Assembly (NCBI GenBank): GCA_946965045.2
Contig: OX337240.1
Coordinates: 1,054,001-1,118,000, forward strand
DNA: 64,000 bases
Direction: 5' to 3'
Origin: Epithemia pelagica
Lineage: Eukaryota > Bacillariophyta > Bacillariophyceae > Surirellales > Surirellaceae
A program made the translations under genes and the position numbers. Of this stretch, positions 38,253-49,212 are shown piece by piece (positions within the stretch are counted from its first letter, which is position 1; every line of letters starts with the position of its first letter). The notes beneath the pieces are model-generated. The model was not told the DNA's origin. It did not search any database and was given only the letters and a program-made list of their open reading frames with translations.

Positions 38253-39265
38253 ATGCGTCTTTTGAACCCGCTGCTGCTATCCTGTGCCGTGACACTCGCC
38301 AATGCGGGTCCATCAAAGCCAGAAATATGTGAGTCCGTGATCCAGCGAGATCTGGACATGGAGTTCGACCGTAAACTTTGAATTCGGTACACTTTTGTGA
38401 CTCTGTGCTCACCATTGCTTTCCATGGAACTTTACAGTTGTCGGAATCAACCGTAATTCTCTGGAAAAGGGCATTGTTGGCGCTCTTGAACCGACCGTAA
38501 AATGGCAGACATCTGCTACGATCGCGGATTGTGATGTCGAGGTATGTTGGCTTGTACAGGCTGCAGGGTACCGACGGTGGAGCGATGGCATGTGTGTGCA
38601 AGAGAAACCTCATGTTTTGCATTTCATTTTAGGGTGGCTTCGATATTACCGTGTCGGACCCCTCCAACATGCCGTATGGGCTTTGGGGTCGCATCAAAAA
38701 GACAGTGGGAGGAGTAAGCTTGATGGCTCGTGCCGAAACGAAATCCTCCAACATGAACAAATTCGACGTCGATTTACTGGCATCGGTCGCCGACTCCAAA
38801 GTTCTTTTGGAAGGTGTTGCAGATGCCGAGGCCAGCTCGGTATCGGTGGAAAATGTCGAGGTCACACAGGGCTTTGACGCTCCAGGAGGTAGCCTCACGG
38901 TAAAGCCACGCTACAACATTCCTTCCGGAAAGGGAGATGTCAAAGTTGCGTACGCGGTTTCAGATGTGAAAGTGACAATTGATGCCACAAAGACCAAACA
39001 GAAAGTGGCAGTCGAAAAGTTTCTCGGTGGTGATTTGGGATCCATCAAACCATCGATCAACACCAATGGCGACATTGAAGTCGACTATATCCGACCTCTT
39101 GGATCCGGCATCTTAACTGTAGGCTACAAGCCGAACACCGTGGTCGATCTCAAATACACGGATGGCCCATGGGAGGCCACCATTAGTGCCCCGGCTAATA
39201 ACCTTCGAAACTTTGACAAGGAAGTCAATTTCAAGGTTCGTCGGGCTTTTGACGTCACAGAGTGA
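38253..39265 (+). CDS. Secreted beta-rich protein, paralogue 2
   Basis: Three exons, 38253-38328, 38438-38541 and 38633-39265, with introns of 109 and 91 nt (GTGAGT...ACAG and GTATGT...TTAG). The joins are in frame (SKPEI | FVGINRNSL and CDVE | GGFDITVSD), giving 270 residues. Signal peptide MRLLNPLLLSCAVTLANA. The middle and C-terminal parts align with paralogue 1: LMARAETKSSN against LSARAETDGLN, VEVTQGFDAPGGSLTVKPRYN against VEATKGLEVGGAHVDITPRFN, LTVGYKPNTVVDLKYTDGPW against LTATLKPNDNLNVEWKDNDW. Function unknown; a beta-barrel-like repeat fold is inferred. Confidence 0.82.
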
Positions 39266-39839
39266 GCATTGCGAGATGTCGCGCTCTAAGAATTGTGATG
39301 TTTGACTGCCTGCTCGCAAGTTGCTGTGGCTTTCACTCTGACAACCGACAACACATACAAAATAGAGCTTTTTATGGCGAGACTAATGATTTCGTTTCCT
39401 TTCCCTCCTTGTATTAGCTAGGTGCTCTTCTTCATTTTCTATTGCGAACGAACCTGCGCTATCCTTCTTTGCTTTTGCGAAGTGCGAAGGACCATTTGGT
39501 CAGAGAAAGCAATGGACGTATGAATGAAGGATATGATATGGAAGATATTGTAGATGCGCATCTGCAATCATTGTTTGTCTCCACTGGGAATCTTGCATCT
39601 GCTGAGGAACAATGGAACATCTGGATCCTCCATCTGTTTGTTCGCGCGACAAGGTCCACCGTTTCGGTTTTCACTCAAGAAAAGATACCCGCACTGCAAG
39701 AGACACAAAAAATCGTTGGATAAAAAGTCTATCGGCAACTACCCCCTTCAAACAAAATCATTTTCCCCCAACAGGATAAATTTGGGGGTGCCTACGCTGA
39801 CGTTTGCACTTGTTTTTCGGAACTGTTACGACCGCGATC
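39266..39839. other. Intergenic, ~570 bases
   Basis: No supported gene. Short frames lack domain character. Contains the promoter of the next gene. Confidence 0.5.
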
Positions 39840-41357
39840 ATGATTTTTCCCAGTTTCAACAAGTTCGTCCACATTGCCTCGATCACCATGTTCGCCAGTT
39901 TGAATCTTCAACGCTCCGCTGCCTTCCTCTCCCGTCGAGTGGCGGCAGCCCAAGCTGTGCGTTCCATCAGCACTTCTCCTCTCCGCTATGCTGAAGAGGG
40001 ACAAGCCGAAGTGATCCTTGTGGGATGCGGTGCTCCTAACCGTGGAATGGGTTGGTACCACGCCATTCAGATGTTGGAAAAGAAGTAAGTCCTCTTACTT
40101 GACTGCAAGTTAAAGAAAAGAAGTCATGTGCATGTTTCTTTCTTCACCTCGAAGCATGATGTTGTCTCTTATCCCAGCTCTGAAGAGCAGACATCGCTTT
40201 GGCTTCGGGATTCGTGAAATGAGCTTCAACATGAATCGGGGGCACTCACCCCCAGTTGGGCTTATCATGGATATTTGTTTCGACTGTGCCGGTCGTACAA
40301 TGGCGATTTGGTGATAGCCGTACCTCACAAGTTGCTAACACTTTGTTTCTACGTCTGTTTCAGATGTCCAAGTGCTTCTTTGGACTTCATTGTGGAACCA
40401 TGGTTCATGGGAGACGGAAAAGATTCTCCTGCCGGTCAGGACTTCGCTGTCTGGCAGGCCGAAACCGAACAAAAGTACGGCACCAAGTTCGCCTCTTCTC
40501 TCGATGATTTGCCTCCCCCAGATGCTCCCCGTCTTGCCCTTATCAGTGGCCGTACAGCCGATAATCCTCGTCTCATGAATGAGACCATTGCTCGTGGTGC
40601 GAAATGCGTCTACTTGGAAAAGCCCGGCGCTCCCACCGTCGCCGAACTGGAACAAATGCAAAAGGATGCCGCCAAAGCTGGTGTTGAGGTTCTTATGGGT
40701 TACAATAAGAACGTCTGCAAATATGTTCGCAAGACTCGTGAATATGCTGCTGGTGTTGCAGGATCGGTCGTCACTTTTGTTTCGAACAATGCTTATGAGA
40801 ACACTCCTGAATCTCTCGGTGAATGCTTTGAACGTAACGCAGAGGGAATGTTGAAGAACATGGCAATTCACGAACTTGCGTTGCTTGTGTCATTCTACGA
40901 TGTGTCTGTGGATAACATTGCCGAAGTCACCGCGGATAAGGAGTTCTCTTCCTTGCAGACCCTTCCTGGACCTAGCGGCAAGATGTACACGGACTTTGAC
41001 AAGATCAAGTTCACAATCAAGACCAAGACTGGTAAGGAAGTTAGTGTCCAAGCCGATCGTTGTGGTGGAACCGACTCGTACGCTACTGTCACGGATACTT
41101 CTGGAAAAGAAGTCTTCCGATATTACATGCCTGATGACGAGGACAAGAAACTTGTGGAGGAATTGCAGGCGAAATACCCCACGGCCATGCCTTATTTCTT
41201 CACTCAAGATCCCGACTACATTACAGTCAAGGAACGTGTTGCCAAGCACACTGTCACGGGAGAAGAAGCAGAAGGCGTTGCCACCATTGGAATTGCCGTC
41301 GAAACTTTGAAGGTTGCGGAGTACCTGACACCCGTGTTGGCCGAACAACTTAAATAG
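39840..41357 (+). CDS. Gfo/Idh/MocA-like oxidoreductase, probably mitochondrial
   Basis: Two exons, 39840-40084 and 40364-41357, intron 40085-40363 (279 nt, GTAAGT...TTCAG). The join reads QMLEKK | CPSASLDF. An N-terminal dinucleotide-binding motif (VILVGCGAPNRGMGWYHA), then RGAKCVYLEKPGAPTVAELE, the strongly conserved EKP signature of the family, and VLMGYNKNVCKYVRK follow. After this a C-terminal alpha/beta substrate domain. The first ATG is 39840. Starting instead at 39888 gives MFASLNLQRSAAFLSRRVAA...RSISTSPLRYA, a good mitochondrial presequence, and 396 residues. Substrate unknown; related enzymes oxidise or reduce sugars and inositols with NAD(P). Confidence 0.85.
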
Positions 41358-41434
41358 TTACTTTAAATTTTATCGATCTCTATTACCTTGAACGTCCTTG
41401 TTGTCTGGGTTTGGAGGGAGTTGAGGGTCTATGA
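41358..41434. other. 3' flank of the oxidoreductase gene
   Basis: Short stretch between the stop codon and the inverted-repeat element. Nothing recognised. Confidence 0.4.
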
Positions 41435-42043
41435 GTAAGGGCTGGGGATACCGATCCATGTACATCTAAGTAGGCTCAGTACAAAAGCTACGTAGAGTAC
41501 ATAAAATCCCATAGTACACGTCACCCCAGAAATGGTCGGAAGTCCAAAAAATGCAAAAACACTCCACGATGACGGCGAGATCTGGTGATGCCGCATGCAT
41601 TCACCCATGCATCGCATAAACATCTGATCATTGTAAGTTTTTTGACTTTGTTCTTGTTACTGTGTTCTGCAGTTACAGAAGATTTGTCCCGTTGGATCAA
41701 AAGGTATGCTCATTTTTCTGTGGTGCTGTAGTCCAACGACCTTCCTAACTCTTTCATTTTTCAACGGTGACTGAATCAAATTGAAAGCATAGTTGATCTA
41801 GTAGTAAAGAGTCTTATTCTAGAAGTGATTCAGTCAAGCCCAATTATCCAGGAAGTTATTGCCATGGGGGTGATGGCCTCGACCATTGTCGAGTGATGGC
41901 TTCCGGATTGCATTGTTTCTCGTGGCGGCAAGTTTTCGAGTATGACCATCCGCCCCACTTGTTACACAGACGAAAATAGTACTACGTAGGATAATGTACT
42001 GAGCCTACTTAGATGTACATGGATCGGTATCCCCAGCCCTTAC
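41435..42043. mobile_element. Non-autonomous DNA element with ~70-bp terminal inverted repeats
   Basis: A 609-bp segment bounded by near-perfect inverted repeats. The left end begins GTAAGGGCTGGGGATACCGA and the right end is its complement, with the match continuing (CATGTACATCTAAGTAGGCTCAGTAC...CTACGTAG) for about 70 bases with few differences. The interior has no coding capacity. The size and structure are those of a MITE. I could not identify a clean target-site duplication (left flank ...TCTATGA, right flank CTTGATG...), so the superfamily is unassigned. Confidence 0.85.
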
Positions 42044-42300
42044 CTTGATGTGATCGAAATCTTGGTGGTCAAAGTAGCTAGAAGTAGGACGCGCTAGGAA
42101 GTATCCCTCCTAATTCCTCTTTCTCCTTGTGAGAAAACGGGGCAGTACGGAGGGAGTCAAGGGGGAAAACACAAACAATTGAACGCCCCTTTTTATGCTA
42201 TGTATGAAGACCTTCTAGAGAACTGACATGGAACATGGAAATGGCACGCATTCAGAGTGTTTAGAACCTTGTCGACGGCGGTGTTCCAGATGAATAGCGA

Positions 42301-43659
42301 ATGGCCGGGATCGAGCCACTCATTCTTTTCTGGAAGATAACCAGTGCTCGGAACTTGCTTGTACTACGATTTCCGCTTCATGAAATGATCAACCCCAAGC
42401 ACTCGAGACCAAAACGACCCAACCAGAAGATTAGACGTTGCGCTCAAGTACTTGTGATATGCGTAATTGGAGGGGTTCTTTTCAATGTCCTTGTTCTTCA
42501 CGCACGTCTCGAAGATCAGGCAAGAAACAATCACCGTTTTTACCTCGACAAACTTTCCCCTCATCATAGCTATCATGAATACTTGCGGGCTGGTTTGAGG
42601 CTTCGCACGCGGATTCGAGACGAAGAAACGAGGGAATCCGAATTCTTAATTTTAAGGCTTACTGACGTTTTGGAGAAGCGATGGATCATGTGCAAACGCC
42701 AAATGAGAGGGGCTGGATTGTTGCGTGATCATGGTACCACCACTGGAGATGATGAGAGTCCATTTAGTCTCCTGAAAGTTATGAAACAAACGCGTCCGTC
42801 TATTAGCCGTAACATCACTGCGTCAACTTCTGAAAGGCGTACAAATGACGGTCGCATCGTTGTTGTCGTTTCTAGTACAGGGAAGGACATTCGTTCGCTG
42901 TTTATCAATTTGCTGAAATGGCTGTACATGCAAGACATGACGACGTCCAAGAACCAACGCTCGGAAGATTCGGTTCAGTCCGTTCCAATCGTTATTGAGA
43001 AGGTGTGGTTATTGATTCCTTCTAAAGTAATTGTTACCTGGGAACAGGATGGTGACTTTGGACAGCGAATCCTGGCTTGGAATCGAACAGAAGCTCACCC
43101 GCTTGGAATCCGGGACGGAAATAATTTTCTGCAAGCATTGAGTGGTGCTGAACTGAGCCTATCATCAAACATACCTCCGATCTTGTTTTTGGATGGTGAT
43201 CGACCATCTCCTTCGGGTAAACACTTATTGCATTTACTGGATTTACGTTTGCGAAAATGGTATCAAGACCCGTCGATTGCAAGAATGTCAACAGTCATTT
43301 CAAACAGCCAAACGGCCGTTTCAGAGAACCAGCGCAAGCAATTTTCGGGACAAGACATTTGTAAGATCACCACGGACAATAGGCTATTACCTGAAGTTCA
43401 CTTTTCAGTACACGAGGCTTCACGAGTTCGGTCGCTTCAACATTTGTCCTTGGCCTATATGCCAAATCATACCAATGGCGCTGAGGACTGGAACTTGTCG
43501 TATCTTAAGGCGGCTCTGCTGTTGGCATGGCTTGCGTACGAGTATATGCCAGGACCGGAAGATCCGCGCAGTCTGAATTTTAGCATGCAAGAGGAACAAA
43601 ATGTTTTGCGAATGCTCTCCTACATTGGTGGAATTCCTCGTCCGTTTTCTAGTGGTTAA
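42301..43659 (+). CDS. Type II membrane protein, glycosyltransferase-like
   Basis: 452 residues from ATG 42301 (a second candidate Met is at 42385). A short basic cytosolic part is followed by one membrane helix at about residues 46-66 (QVLVICVIGGVLFNVLVLHA), then a lumenal domain. It contains RIVVVVSSTGKDIRSLFINLLKWL and later PPILFLDGDRPSPSGKHLLHLLDLRLRKWY. These resemble the first beta-strand/helix and the acidic metal-binding DxD region of GT-A glycosyltransferases, but the match is only by pattern. Golgi localisation is inferred from topology. No intron is required. Confidence 0.65.
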   Translation: MAGIEPLILFWKITSARNLLVLRFPLHEMINPKHSRPKRPNQKIRRCAQVLVICVIGGVLFNVLVLHARLEDQARNNHRFYLDKLSPHHSYHEYLRAGLRLRTRIRDEETRESEFLILRLTDVLEKRWIMCKRQMRGAGLLRDHGTTTGDDESPFSLLKVMKQTRPSISRNITASTSERRTNDGRIVVVVSSTGKDIRSLFINLLKWLYMQDMTTSKNQRSEDSVQSVPIVIEKVWLLIPSKVIVTWEQDGDFGQRILAWNRTEAHPLGIRDGNNFLQALSGAELSLSSNIPPILFLDGDRPSPSGKHLLHLLDLRLRKWYQDPSIARMSTVISNSQTAVSENQRKQFSGQDICKITTDNRLLPEVHFSVHEASRVRSLQHLSLAYMPNHTNGAEDWNLSYLKAALLLAWLAYEYMPGPEDPRSLNFSMQEEQNVLRMLSYIGGIPRPFSSG

Positions 43660-44620
43660 TCATGGTCCCTTATTGTCATCTTCAGCTGGATGGCCTTACT
43701 ACCAATTCTCAATCTGTGTATTGAACCGATCTATTTTGAATGCTTAAGGTTGTGACATGAAGAAGAACCACGTGTTTACTCACTCCAGACTTCAATCTAC
43801 ACAGCGATAATGGCTGTGCCTTCTCCGAGGACAGCTTCAGCGCCGTCTGAGAGATTAATAATGCTGCCAGCACTTTCATCAGGCAGTTAGAGCAAGATGA
43901 ACTCAAGAAAGTTGTCGAATAGAGGCGTCAAGTTGGATGGTGGAAGGTGGTCATCTTGAATGAATTCGTGTCCCGGCGAGGTTTTCTTCTCCACGCGCAA
44001 AACAAGGATATAATCTTGGATTGTGGGTTCCACATCACTTGCAAGCATGGACTCTTTGATGACTTTCGCGGTTCTACGGGCATGGAAGTCGTTTGATGAC
44101 AAGGGAGTGGGCTCTCATCTTATCTGTATTGTGAAGCTTGGCATGAAATCTCCCAGTGATGAAGCATCGAAATTTTCTGCAGTCTTTTAAAGAATCTAAG
44201 GGGACGACTCTCCTGACAATTGCATGAAAGACAACTCGTCTTGTGAGAAGGACCATTTCTGGTTACAAGCAAATCGGGCAGAAAGATACGATCAAGTGTC
44301 CCCTCTTTATTACGCTTTCTCCTATCAAGACTCTTACGCCTCCTAGGACCAAGAACAGTGAGTATTATCAGTGTACTAGGGAAAATTCCTTCCAACGATC
44401 TACCTGCACTACCCAAAGCCATGCATCATGTTTGGCACAACAATTTCACTCACATCCGGGTCCGACGGTTTCGTTTTTTTGGAAAGCAATGACAGATGAC
44501 AGATTCGTTCGCGCTTCACCTTCACCTGTAAACTGTGACAACAAGAGCAAAGGAGAGAACATGCTCAAACAACATACGACGAGATACAACTAAAAAGTTT
44601 GCTGAACGCATAGATTGCTT
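43660..44620. other. Intergenic, ~960 bases
   Basis: Several frames of 60-116 codons on both strands without domains. No repeat was recognised. Promoter of the helicase gene at the right end. Confidence 0.5.
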
Positions 44621-47600
44621 ATGACCAGAAACGGATTGAAAAATGAGTCGGGTGGGTGGAAGCAAAAGGAAGCTCCGACTGAACAAGCACCTTCACAAAA
44701 TTCATCAAAGCATAGTATGGAAGGTTCAATCGTGGCCGATTGCTTCGTTCCTGCTCGCGACCGATACATCAATGAGCGGGAACCTTTACTAGTCATTCAA
44801 CCGGACAGAGTTTTGGCAAATTCTGAGAAACAAACACAAGAGCTTCGACAATCTTTTTGTTTCTCAGTCCCATTGGTGCCCCACAATTTGATCAAAGCAT
44901 CAGGAGAAACTCTGAATCAAACTCTTACGCAAGGAAATCGACGCAGTCAGGTACCACCGCCTCCCGGCTCTCCAACAGGACTTGCAACATACTCAAGTAT
45001 TCCCATGGCAGGCATGCCACTGAGAATTCTTGCTCCTGATACACACTTTGCGGTACGGCATAGACAGCAAATGAAGCAATCACATCAGGATCCGTCTCCC
45101 CTGAGTAATGGAGATAAGCCCTTGGCATCCTTGGAAAATATTGGTGCACAAAGTGATGAGCGTAGTGGTGGAGCAGCAAACAGTATTTCGCAGTATTGTG
45201 ATACACTCGAGGAACTCTTGTTCGCTGAACGAAGAGAGAATTTATTGTTGTTTGAGAGATACTCGAAGTATCATTATGACAAGGTATCGCTTATATGTGA
45301 AGAGCAACAGCCAAGCTATGCCTCGATTGAATTTGAGGGCATTGCGGATGCCCAACCGGCCGTGCAAGTTGGTGATATCTTGCTCTTCCGTCCGTGGAAA
45401 GTATGTGGAAGGAAAGTACCAATGCCAAACAACCACTTTAATCCGTACCACCAGCACCCGTATCCACCACCGCCTATACAGCATGGTCCTACGTACGCGT
45501 ATGGCTATGTTGAAGTTCAAGCACAAGTTTTGTCCGTAACGCGAGCCTCTGGCCGTGAGACTAACAAGAAGAATGTGGATCGAATTTTAGTCACCTGGCC
45601 TGAAAAAGCTAAAATGGATCAACTTGCCTTTGAGTATGATATTCCATCGAGTTTGAGAATTCCTCGCGCTCAAATAGATCACAACATTCGCATTGTTCCC
45701 AATCCTCGTCCATTGGTGCGGTGCCTGACAGCGGTAGATTGGTTGCGGAGTATGACAATTCCCCAGGGAGGAGGAACCATCGCAACAAGAAGAAGAAGAA
45801 GACCAACAAGAAGAACAAGAAGACCATCGCAGCAATCAGAGAATGACAAGGAGCCCCTTGGCGACTCCCATACGGCACCAATAAATGTGCTTCAAGAGCT
45901 GCTATTTCCGACTAAGGCACCCATATTACCCTCCATTCGAGATGAAGATGTACTTCTTCCGCAATCAGGGGATACAAACCATCTGAATCCGCAACAATTT
46001 TCATTTGTAAGACTCATGTTGCAACGGACCCTGCATCCTTCGACTAGTCATATCCGTGGTCCGTTGATTTTGACGGGGCCAGCTGGTGAGTTGTCTTCTG
46101 ACCTTGATCTCGGTTTGTCGAATTAACGCTTACACTCTGCTTGCTTTTTCGCAGGCACCGGGAAGACAAGGACAATGCTTTATGGCATTCAACGGATTCT
46201 CGCTCTAAACGACACAGCAGGAGCAGGAGGAAAGCGTATTCGTGTTCTTGTCTGTACACCCTCTCACACAGCAGCCAATGTCATTACACGAGGCCTAGGG
46301 GAGTTTTTGAAACCCAACCAGTTGTTTCGTCTCTTGGATGCTAGTCGACCCTCGAATACGATCCCGAGTGATTTGTCACCATTCTATCGTCAGGATCCTG
46401 TAACTGGTACATTTTGTTTGCCGTCTTCTCATGAATTGCTGCAGTTCGACGTGATTGTTTCTACCTGTCTTGATGCTCATCTGCTCTACTTGGCCGGTTG
46501 TACCAACCAACAATTGAGAAGACACCGGATGTCAGTTTATCAAATGGCTGTTCATCAGTTGGATGCATCTGGGATCTCACTCAGTGACTCCAATGCTAAA
46601 CGGACGATTGAGTTGTTTCCTCATTTTTCCCATCTTTTGTTGGACGAAGCAGCACAGGCAACAGAAGCCGAATCGCTGGTTCCACTGTCCGTTGTGGCAG
46701 ATCCTTCCGTTGGTGTTCAAAAGGTTGAAGTTGTCTTGGTTGGTGATCCTCGCCAGCTGTCACCGCAGGTCTTTTGCGAAAAAGCGGTGGATGCAGGGTT
46801 TCGTTGCTCATGGATGGAACGAATGCTTCGTCGACCGGCTGAATGTACGGGTGGTGGGCATGAAACACTGCTCGGCGAGGACCAATCGCAGATAGAAAGT
46901 CTACTGAAATATTCCCTGCAAAGTCAGACTCTTCTGTCCGTGTTCTTGACCATGAATTATCGTGGTCATCCTTCCTTCTTGACTCTGCCAAGCGCTCTAT
47001 TTTACTCTGATCTGCTTCAAAGTGCTCCTCTCAGACCTGAAGGCAAATCCAAAACACAACGCCGAATAACAAATCAAAGTACTATATTGAGTCCATTGGA
47101 TTGGCTTGATAAACTTCGAATGCTGGAATGTCTGGCGCAACCAGTGCTTGCTCAAGATGATGATGGTGGCGACAATGTTGTTTTGGAGGAGCTCCTTGTC
47201 CCTCGTAAACAGTTTGGTTTCCCTATTCACTTCAGAGGGGTAAGGTTGCATTCATAAAAAACGGTGGACTTGTTGATTATTATGCTCATACTTCTGTTGC
47301 CTTATTTGCCTCCAGGTTGTTGGGAGGGATGTGGACGCCACCATACACCATGGCTTCACGAGCAATTCATGGAAGAATAGAGAAGAAGCAGACGCAGTGG
47401 TGGAAATCATCAAATGCCTAACTTCAATGGGCGAGAATAATGGAAAGGTCGCGGTCGACCCTCGATCAATTGGCGTCTGTTCTCCCTTTCGAGGGCAAGT
47501 TGATTTGATTCGAAAACTTCTACGGCAAAATTCTCTTGGGAATGTTGATGTAGGTACCATTGAAGATTATCAGGCTGTCGAATGGGATGTCATTATCTTG

Positions 47601-48088
47601 AGTTTGACCCGATCAACACAATCGCTTGTTTCGAACGATATTGCTCGTCGCATGGGTGTTTTTGGTCAGCCGAAGCGGTCGAACGTGGCTTTGACAAGAG
47701 CTGAGAACTTGTTTATCGTTGTCGGTAATCCAAATACGGTACGTCTTTCGCCGGGCGGACTCCGTGAATGTTGGCTTTCAGGTCGTACTCACTTGTTTGC
47801 GTCTGCTGTTCTCAGTGCATGGCTGACTACTACGTCTGGAGGCAATTTCTTCTGTTTTGTCACCGGAATGGACTTTGGTATGGCGACAATGTTGAATCTG
47901 TTCCACGTCCTTCTGAATCTGTGCTGTCAACAAACCTTGAGCAGCTCATTGACAAACAGAAAGAAGAGGAGAGTGATGCATTGACTGAACCGTCGAATGA
48001 ACAACCAACACCCCCCTCTCACACTACTCATAACGGCGTTATCATCAGCAGCTTGGAGCGCTTACTTCGCTCCAGCAATATTGTTTGA
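44621..48088 (+). CDS. SF1 RNA helicase, MOV10/SDE3/UPF1-like
   Basis: Four exons, 44621-46085, 46155-47239, 47316-47738 and 47816-48088, with introns of 69, 76 and 77 nt (GT-AG). Together 1081 residues. Conserved motifs after joining: Q-like (HLNPQQFSFVRLMLQ), Walker A (GPAGTGKTRTM, spanning exon 1-2), TPSHTAANV, DEAAQATEAESLVPLS (motif II), GDPRQLSPQV (motif III), LTMNYRGHPSFL (motif IV), CSPFRGQVDLIRKL, TIEDYQAVEWDVIILSLTRS (motif V) and NVALTRAENLFIVVGN (motif VI). The end ADYYVWRQFLLFCHRNGLWY is typical of MOV10-type helicases. The N-terminal ~450 residues are poorly conserved and Arg-rich near 395-410. ATP-dependent 5'-3' RNA translocation in RNA surveillance or silencing is the family role; the exact orthology is not certain. 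Confidence 0.9.
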
Positions 48089-48304
48089 TGAACCACATTG
48101 TCCAACTTCTGTTTCCTGTTGTAGCAACTCTCACCGATTATTCTTGAAGAATAGTCTGGTTGAGATCTCATGGCAGTCTAAACGGAGATACTCTAGCATC
48201 CTTTCAAATCAAACTGCATATCATTAGGTCTCTTTATAGTACATCTTATTAGTACATCTTATTTCTGTTCATTCCAGTCTATGAATGTCATCTGGATTCA
48301 ACCG

Positions 48305-48928
48305 TTACAAAGAGTGTACCTTTGCCATATGAGAAGCGTAAACTCGCGCAGGCGAAGTAATGTGTTCACATTCTGCACGTATTTGTTTCTCTTTCTTTTC
48401 ATCTGTCAATGATGGGCCATTTTGGATGGCTTCAATCTTTTTCCACATGTCGTGTCTTGTCTTTCGAACCAAATGACGTTGCTTCCGACAAGCCTTGAGC
48501 TCCAATCCCAAGCCGATCATCCAGTCTTGGTCTAAACCCGCAAGTTGCCGATTCACCATGGCAGCAGCTCGCTCCGATGATGAGGAACTCTTGCTTGCAT
48601 CTCTAAGTTTGGTTATCAGTTTTCGGTATACGAAAAGGGGATGCTTGGAGTCCGCCAAGTCGGCGATTCCATGTCCAATTTCATAACATGAACTTCGAAG
48701 GTCATCAATGTCAAAGGAAGAATACCAGAGTTCGGCTTCATGCACATTGTGCTTGTTGTCGTGGCGATAAACATGGGGTTTGCTATCAAAGCGTACTCGC
48801 TTCTCACGCCCGACCAAGTCCAGTTTCGAGAGAGGTGTCAGGGTCGAGGAGACGGATGAGTTTGATTCTCCAACCAGCAACAGGCGGCGAAAATTCGACT
48901 TGAAAAGCTCTCGTTTTAGAACTCGCAT
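48305..48928 (-). CDS. Diatom-type conserved protein with VRF...WYS motif, unknown function
   Basis: 207 residues from ATG 48928; the frame upstream is open but has no ATG. It contains a basic N-terminus (MRVLKRELFKSNFRRLL), then KRVRFDSKPHVYRH and ELWYSSFDIDDLRSSC, a signature I recognise from many diatom proteins of unknown function. A Lys/Arg-rich C-terminus with helix-forming sequence (KACRKQRHLVRKTRHDMWKK) follows. No enzyme domain or targeting signal was seen. It lies tail-to-tail with the helicase gene. Confidence 0.7.
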   Translation of the reverse strand: MRVLKRELFKSNFRRLLLVGESNSSVSSTLTPLSKLDLVGREKRVRFDSKPHVYRHDNKHNVHEAELWYSSFDIDDLRSSCYEIGHGIADLADSKHPLFVYRKLITKLRDASKSSSSSERAAAMVNRQLAGLDQDWMIGLGLELKACRKQRHLVRKTRHDMWKKIEAIQNGPSLTDEKKEKQIRAECEHITSPARVYASHMAKVHSL

Positions 48929-49212
48929 GGTCCAAGGGCCCGATTCGTTTGACTTGGTCGGATAATGTGGCTGGGAGGGGGTCGCAGTCAAAGATCAGGA
49001 TCAGGATTTTCATGATCAGAATGATGTGGAGAGTTCAGATGAAAGCTCGCTTAGTCCCATACTCGTAAGCACCTCGGGAAGCAAAATTCGGTGTAATCCC
49101 CAGAAAATCCGAAAAATTGTTAAGTAATTCTTGTTGAGAGGACTACAATAATATTGGGGACGTGCTGCAAAGTAGCACAAGCTCTACCAGTTAACAGTAT
49201 CATTGCCATAAT
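48929..49212. other. Intergenic, ~280 bases
   Basis: Upstream of the minus-strand gene, containing its promoter. Bounded on the right by an inverted-repeat element. Confidence 0.4.
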
